In this document: piece by piece, positions 7,319 through 10,946 of the stretch
Layout: each line of letters opens with the position of its first letter
How positions within the stretch are numbered: position 1 is the first letter of the stretch
DNA from: JANQTF01 sp036835375
GTDB lineage: Bacteria > Bacteroidota > Bacteroidia > J057
NCBI GenBank assembly: GCA_036835375.1
Contig: DAITMB010000152.1
Span: forward strand, 1 to 10,946
Reading direction: 5' to 3'
DNA: 10,946 nt
Position numbers and translations under genes: made by a program
The notes under the pieces: model-generated
The model's database searches: none
What the model was told of the DNA's origin: nothing
Seen by the model: only the letters and a program-made list of their open reading frames with translations

Positions 7319-8158
7319 TCAGGCATTGACAAGGGTTTGAATATCAAATTTTTGCATTTCCATGAACGCTTGCATGACCCGTGGGCCTTTTTCGGGATGC
7401 GCCATCAGTTGGGGCAACATTGAGGGAACAATTTGCCAGGATAGCCCAAATCGATCGTTTAACCACCCACACCTGTCGTAGCGCCCATCTTCTCCGAGCT
7501 TGTCCCAAAAATGATCGATTTCTGCTTGGTTATCACACTCAATGACCAAAGAATTTGCGGGTGTAAAATCAAAATCATGCTTCAGCGTGCTGCTCATGAG
7601 ATTGAGAAGGAAGCCATTCAATTTCAACTGAGCAAAAAGGAGCAACCCTTCTGGGAGCCCTGCTTGCGCTGGGTAAGGGGAGCTTAGGAGGATCTTGGCA
7701 GGATCAAATATGCTGGCGTATTGCTCCACGGCAGTTTTAACCCACGCAAACTTGTTGTTGGCAAAGAGCAATGTGGGCACGATTTTTTGAGCCGAGTTAA
7801 TGTCGTCGATGTCCAATTGCCAATTGACGCCAAAGCGGTCGATCACCCAGGCATATTGTTTGGACCATTCGTAGGCACCAAGGGGCATGAGCACACTTCC
7901 CTCCTGTGACAGCGCATCATATAGCCGGGAAATCTCCGCTTGACTTCCACAATAAACAGAGTAAGACACGGCAGAATTGACTTGGAAAGCAGATCCGCCA
8001 TTCAGGCACATAAAAGATGTTCCATTTGCTTCAAACGTCACCACCATGGGTGTTTGCTGAAGAATTCGGGCCTGAGAGAACGTATTGCAGTAAAACGCGG
8101 CCGCTTCCTCTGCTTGCTGATTGAACCAAATACAAGGGTAAATAGATGTTGCTTTCAT
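7319..8158 (-). CDS. Two-domain VOC/PhnB-like (3-demethylubiquinone methyltransferase-type fold) protein
   Basis: A 279-residue cytoplasmic protein made of two tandem PhnB-like VOC (glyoxalase/bleomycin-resistance superfamily) domains, at about 1-118 and 124-260. The duplication is visible: IYPCIWFNQQAEEAAAFY at the start of the first matches IVPTLLFANN of the second. Each domain ends in a near-identical strand, DRFGVNWQ (107-114) and DRFGLSWQ (235-242). The annotation '3-demethylubiquinone-9 3-methyltransferase' often given to this family is misleading, because no SAM-binding domain is present; the true activity is unknown. No signal peptide or membrane segment is seen, in contrast to the downstream genes. 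It is flanked by its own terminator and a divergent intergenic region, so it is probably monocistronic. The first ATG was used as start; no clear ribosome-binding site precedes it. Confidence 0.88.
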   Translation of the reverse strand: MKATSIYPCIWFNQQAEEAAAFYCNTFSQARILQQTPMVVTFEANGTSFMCLNGGSAFQVNSAVSYSVYCGSQAEISRLYDALSQEGSVLMPLGAYEWSKQYAWVIDRFGVNWQLDIDDINSAQKIVPTLLFANNKFAWVKTAVEQYASIFDPAKILLSSPYPAQAGLPEGLLLFAQLKLNGFLLNLMSSTLKHDFDFTPANSLVIECDNQAEIDHFWDKLGEDGRYDRCGWLNDRFGLSWQIVPSMLPQLMAHPEKGPRVMQAFMEMQKFDIQTLVNA

Positions 8159-8691
8159 CTCAGAAGGATTTCAAAATGATGTGATTCACCGACTGTTTAT
8201 CTTCGCTTACTCGCCTCTTAGTCATTCCTGTTGCTTTTGTTTCGGCATGTTGATCACGAGTTTTCAGCTAAAGGAGACATCATCAATTTCTAATATTTCA
8301 AGCATCAATAGGCAAGCAATTAAGATAAGCTCCAAGATAAGATCTTCAGCTAAGCAAAAATTGCTAAATTTATAGTAATTATGACAATATTTTAGGCGGC
8401 CTCAGGTCAGGAACATCACCGCGGCAATAAAAGCTCTGATTAGAAAAGTCTGCTTGAGGGAGTCGGGTAAGAACTACTCTTTTTAACGACTTGTACCAAT
8501 CCACTTCGCCTTTGACGCAGCGATTTTTCATTCACATCAGCGACATCCTGTTTCATTGATGGGCTTGATGAGCAGATAAAAAGGGGGGAAGATGATTTCT
8601 ATGAACAATATGGCAGGAAAAACGGTAGATGTGCGGATTTTCCCTATCTTAACCCGCTGATAGAAACAGCACCCTACCTCACGGCATCATC
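8159..8691. other. Divergent AT-rich intergenic region of 533 bases
   Basis: This region separates the minus-strand VOC gene from the plus-strand sigma factor gene and must hold both promoters. I find no motif matching the Bacteroidota TTG / TAnnTTTG pair well enough to call. The most structured part is 8315-8365: two AAGATAAG copies (8322-8329 and 8334-8341) lie inside an inverted pair AGCAATT / AATTGCT (8315-8321 and 8359-8365), with AAGATCTT palindromic near the centre. A run of six G occurs near 8583-8588. GGAAAA/TTTTCC (8616-8621 and 8638-8643) can form a short stem about 50 bases before the sigma factor start. No open frame here looks coding. Confidence 0.4.
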
Positions 8692-9237
8692 ATGGCCGAA
8701 ACTACGCTCGAAATACGTATTGTCCAATTGCTTGCCAGCCAGGACCAAGAGGCTGTCAATCTTATTTTTCGTTATTACAAAAATGCCCTCTTCGGGGTCA
8801 TCATGACCATTGTCCGCGAAGAAGAACTTGCAGAAGACGTGCTGCAAGAGTCAGTGGTAAAAATATGGCGAAATGGACCGAAGTACGACCCCTCCAAAGG
8901 TCGGCTGTACACGTGGATGCTCAACATTTGCCGCAATGCAGCAATTGACAAAACCCGGTCCAAACATTTCCAGGCGAGCCTCGTGACCCAAACGCAGGAC
9001 TTTTTCGTAAGTGCTTCCGAGAGTCTTTCACCGCTTGTGGAGACACAAACAGACACCCTCGACATGAGGCACTGGGTATCTCAGCTCATCCCAGAGCATC
9101 GACAAGTAGTAGATCTCATTTATTTTGGTGGCAGAACACACCAGGAGGCATCCGAGGAATTGGATTTGCCTCTCGGTACTGTCAAGTCGCGGTTAAGAAA
9201 AGCTTTAGGAATTTTGCGCTCATGGATGAGTCAATGA
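8692..9237 (+). CDS. ECF-type RNA polymerase sigma factor (sigma-70 family)
   Basis: A 181-residue group 4 (extracytoplasmic function) sigma factor that directs RNA polymerase to a specific promoter set. Sigma region 2 covers about 22-92, with the core-binding and -10 recognition segments visible as ELAEDVLQESVVKIW (45-59) and LYTWMLNICRNAAIDKTRS (72-90). Region 4 covers about 123-179, with a helix-turn-helix around HQEASEELDLPLGTVKSRL for the -35 element. The linker at about 93-122 is Ser/Thr/Gln-rich, and there is no region 3, as expected for ECF factors. Its stop codon overlaps the ATG of the anti-sigma gene (ATGA, 9234-9237). Pairing with an RskA-like protein suggests a SigK-like signalling unit. 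The regulon and any autoregulatory promoter cannot be read from the sequence. Confidence 0.95.
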   Translation: MAETTLEIRIVQLLASQDQEAVNLIFRYYKNALFGVIMTIVREEELAEDVLQESVVKIWRNGPKYDPSKGRLYTWMLNICRNAAIDKTRSKHFQASLVTQTQDFFVSASESLSPLVETQTDTLDMRHWVSQLIPEHRQVVDLIYFGGRTHQEASEELDLPLGTVKSRLRKALGILRSWMSQ

Positions 9238-10052
9238 ACATACAGACAATTAAAGATTCCGGGGATCTGGAACTATACGTGATGGGAGCCTTGCCGGAGG
9301 AGTCTATGCGAAACATTACCTCTTTGGCTAAGCTTCACCCTGCTTTGCAGCACGAAATAGAGGCTATTGAGGCCACTTTGATCTCTTATGCGGAAGTACA
9401 TGCAGGGAATGGTCCTTCGAGTGCTGTGTTGGCTGCTACCCTTGCGCAGATAAATCAAGAACTTTCACAACCCAGCGCAAAGAAAAGTGTTTCAGAAAAC
9501 TCAGGTGAGTCAAAAGTTCGTTCGATGAGCTTTCAGCCTCTCTGGGCGTGGGCTGCCGCCGTAGCTATGCTCTTGATGAGTGGTGCTGCCAATTTTTTCC
9601 TCTACACTGACCTCAACACCTCTGAGCGACAATTGCTCGCTCTACAACAGGAAAAGCAAGAACTCGCCACGATTTACAACCAAACGAGTGCTGACCTGGA
9701 ATCCATGACCGACGCTTTCACATTGCTTGAAAACCCATCAATCCGACGCATCGAGTTGGGAGGGACCGAAGCCCAGCCTGAAAGTAAAGTGGCCATTTTT
9801 TGGGATACCGCACAGGGGAATGTACTACTGGCCTTTCCACAGTTGCCCACTCCACCCACAGGCTTTCAGTATCAACTTTGGGCCATCGTGGACGGCACTC
9901 CCGTTGATGCTGGTATGCTCACAAGTTCCAATCAACCACAACGAATGAAGCCCATCACTGGCGAAGCCGCCGCTTTCGCCATCACCCTCGAAAAAGAAGG
10001 GGGAAGTCCCGTTCCTACCTTGACGCAGATGTATGTGATCGGGAATGTGTGA
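9234..10052 (+). CDS. RskA-like membrane anti-sigma factor
   Basis: A 272-residue single-pass membrane protein that should hold the adjacent sigma factor inactive at the inner membrane. The N-terminal cytoplasmic part (about 1-100) carries the helical segment SGDLELYVMGALPEES, typical of RskA anti-sigma domains. No zinc-binding HxxxCxxC motif is present. One transmembrane helix lies at about 102-124. It is followed by a periplasmic coiled coil (about 127-165, rich in Gln, Glu and Leu) and then the C-terminal RskA domain (about 170-270) with FQYQLWAIVDGTPVDAG and FAITLEKEGGSPVPT. The start at 9234 was chosen because ATGA overlaps the sigma factor stop, a standard coupling arrangement; an in-frame ATG at 9222 adds only four residues. 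Release by regulated proteolysis is how the family usually works, but no protease gene for it lies nearby. Confidence 0.93.
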   Translation: MNIQTIKDSGDLELYVMGALPEESMRNITSLAKLHPALQHEIEAIEATLISYAEVHAGNGPSSAVLAATLAQINQELSQPSAKKSVSENSGESKVRSMSFQPLWAWAAAVAMLLMSGAANFFLYTDLNTSERQLLALQQEKQELATIYNQTSADLESMTDAFTLLENPSIRRIELGGTEAQPESKVAIFWDTAQGNVLLAFPQLPTPPTGFQYQLWAIVDGTPVDAGMLTSSNQPQRMKPITGEAAAFAITLEKEGGSPVPTLTQMYVIGNV

Positions 10053-10236
10053 AAAGTCAGATGGAATGACTTAGGCAGGTGGATCTCACCCTCCTTCGCC
10101 AATGCTGTGTGAGGTAGTGAACATAACGACTGATACCTTGTCTCCCAGCAAATTGTGCTTTTGTCCCCTTCAATTTTTCTAGTAAAAATCAAGGCACATT
10201 CGCGCGACCTTTCCTCGGGGTGTCGTATTTTCCCGC
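10053..10236. other. Intergenic stretch with short hairpins before the nuclease gene
   Basis: Right after the anti-sigma stop, AAGTCA (10054-10059) and TGACTT (10067-10072) can form a 6-bp stem with a 7-base loop but no U-tract. It is a weak terminator candidate at best. A second imperfect hairpin (10167-10194), with CCTT..TTTTT and AAAAA..AAGG arms around CTAGT, sits about 43 bases before the next start. No promoter is convincing. Confidence 0.3.
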
Positions 10237-10946
10237 ATGGAAAGCCCCGAAGATCGCCTTCCGAACAATGTTTACGACCGCATTTTCAAAGAAAATGCAG
10301 AGTCGATTTTTATTCCCTTACTCAGGCAGCAGCTCGAAATCCAGATCAAGGAGTTTCGTCCCCTCAAAGACAAACTGCTCAGCACCATTGAGCGGGAAAT
10401 GGATTTTCTCTACGAAGTCGATACCGAAGACGGCGAAACCCTCCTGCTTCACATCGAGTTTCAGACCAAAGACGATCAGGAGATGATCTACCGCATGGAG
10501 GAATACCACGGCCTGGCGCGCCGCAAATACCGCCAGAAGATCCAGCATGTGGTGATCTACCTGGGAACAGAAACGCCCCGAATGCGTTCAAAACTCAGCG
10601 CTGAGGAGCAATTCTTGGGCTTCGACCTGATCGATATTCACAACTTCAACACGACAGAACTACTGGCTTCGCAAGTGCCCGAAGTAGTGATTCTCGCCAT
10701 CTTGAGCAGCTACAAGCCGGAGCAGACAGAGGCCATCTTGCGTCTGATATTGACACAGTTGAAAGCCCTGTGCAAGACCCCGGCAGAGCTAAGCAAATAC
10801 GTGTTGCAGTTGGTAATCCTCTCTCGTCTCCGTAAATTAGAATCACTGACCACCGAAATCGTCTCACAAATGCCAATCACATACGATATTACCACCGACG
10901 GACTCTACCAGAAAGGGATCCTCATCGGGCTGCAAAAAGGCCGGGA
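10237..10946 (+). CDS. Rpn-family PD-(D/E)XK nuclease/transposase-like protein, cut by the window end
   Basis: An open frame of at least 236 residues that continues past the right edge. It starts at the first ATG after an in-frame TAA at 10183. N-terminal NNVYDRIFKEN is typical of the Rpn/YhgA-like and PDDEXK-type 'transposase' proteins. The PD-(D/E)XK core is visible: Glu54/Asp56 in EREMDFLYEVD, then GETLLLHIEFQTK with Glu74-x-Gln76, followed by the YRMEEYHGLARRKY helix and the strand IQHVVIYLG. The helical second half ends in KGILIGLQKGR, the start of the Lys-Gly repeat tail common in this family. Family members act as DNA endonucleases that promote RecA-independent recombination and are often spread by horizontal transfer; whether this copy is active is unknown. 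No transposon ends or inverted terminal repeats are seen near it. It follows the anti-sigma gene by 184 bases, and no link to it is evident. Confidence 0.88.
   Translation, partial: MESPEDRLPNNVYDRIFKENAESIFIPLLRQQLEIQIKEFRPLKDKLLSTIEREMDFLYEVDTEDGETLLLHIEFQTKDDQEMIYRMEEYHGLARRKYRQKIQHVVIYLGTETPRMRSKLSAEEQFLGFDLIDIHNFNTTELLASQVPEVVILAILSSYKPEQTEAILRLILTQLKALCKTPAELSKYVLQLVILSRLRKLESLTTEIVSQMPITYDITTDGLYQKGILIGLQKGR

Noticed and set aside
8181..8375. A 64-residue plus-strand open frame in the divergent gap
   Set aside because: It is AT-driven, with low-complexity Ser/Ile/Lys content and no ribosome-binding site, and it covers the repeat cluster; it looks non-coding.

Overview
The window looks like chromosomal DNA from a member of the Bacteroidota. 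Three exported proteins in a row have signal peptides ending in Ala-Gln, the usual signal peptidase I junction in that phylum. Starts lack clear Shine-Dalgarno sequences. The families present (a DUF1680-type beta-L-arabinofuranosidase, a two-domain PhnB/VOC protein, an ECF sigma factor with an RskA-like anti-sigma, and an Rpn/PD-(D/E)XK protein) are all common there. Base composition is moderate in genes and AT-richer between them. Genus is not determined; a Saprospiria-like lineage is only a guess.

Left part (1-8158): all five genes lie on the minus strand and so read from high to low coordinates. First is a cytoplasmic two-domain VOC/PhnB-like protein (8158-7319), closed by a strong hairpin terminator. 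Then come a secreted GH127/GH146-type beta-L-arabinofuranosidase (6802-4475), a secreted calcineurin-like metallophosphoesterase (4259-2157), a predicted outer-membrane beta-barrel protein of unknown role (1931-1062) and an S41-family lipoprotein peptidase (1048-17). The last two are only 13 bases apart and are very probably one transcript. The others are separated by gaps of over 200 bases and may be independent units. Four of the five products are exported, so this is a cell-envelope and periplasm block. No SusC/SusD pair is present to make the arabinofuranosidase part of a visible polysaccharide-utilisation locus.

Right part (8692-10946): the plus strand carries an ECF sigma factor whose stop codon overlaps the start of a membrane anti-sigma factor (ATGA, 9234-9237). 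This is a translationally coupled envelope signalling pair. After a 184-base gap, an Rpn-type PD-(D/E)XK nuclease-like gene starts at 10237 and runs off the right end.

The divergent 533-base gap between the VOC gene and the sigma factor is AT-rich and holds short repeats that may be regulatory. I see no tRNA or rRNA genes, CRISPR arrays, insertion sequences or phage genes. I did not find a convincing previously undescribed multi-gene system. The least explained parts are the beta-barrel/peptidase pair and the large unassigned regions of the metallophosphoesterase.
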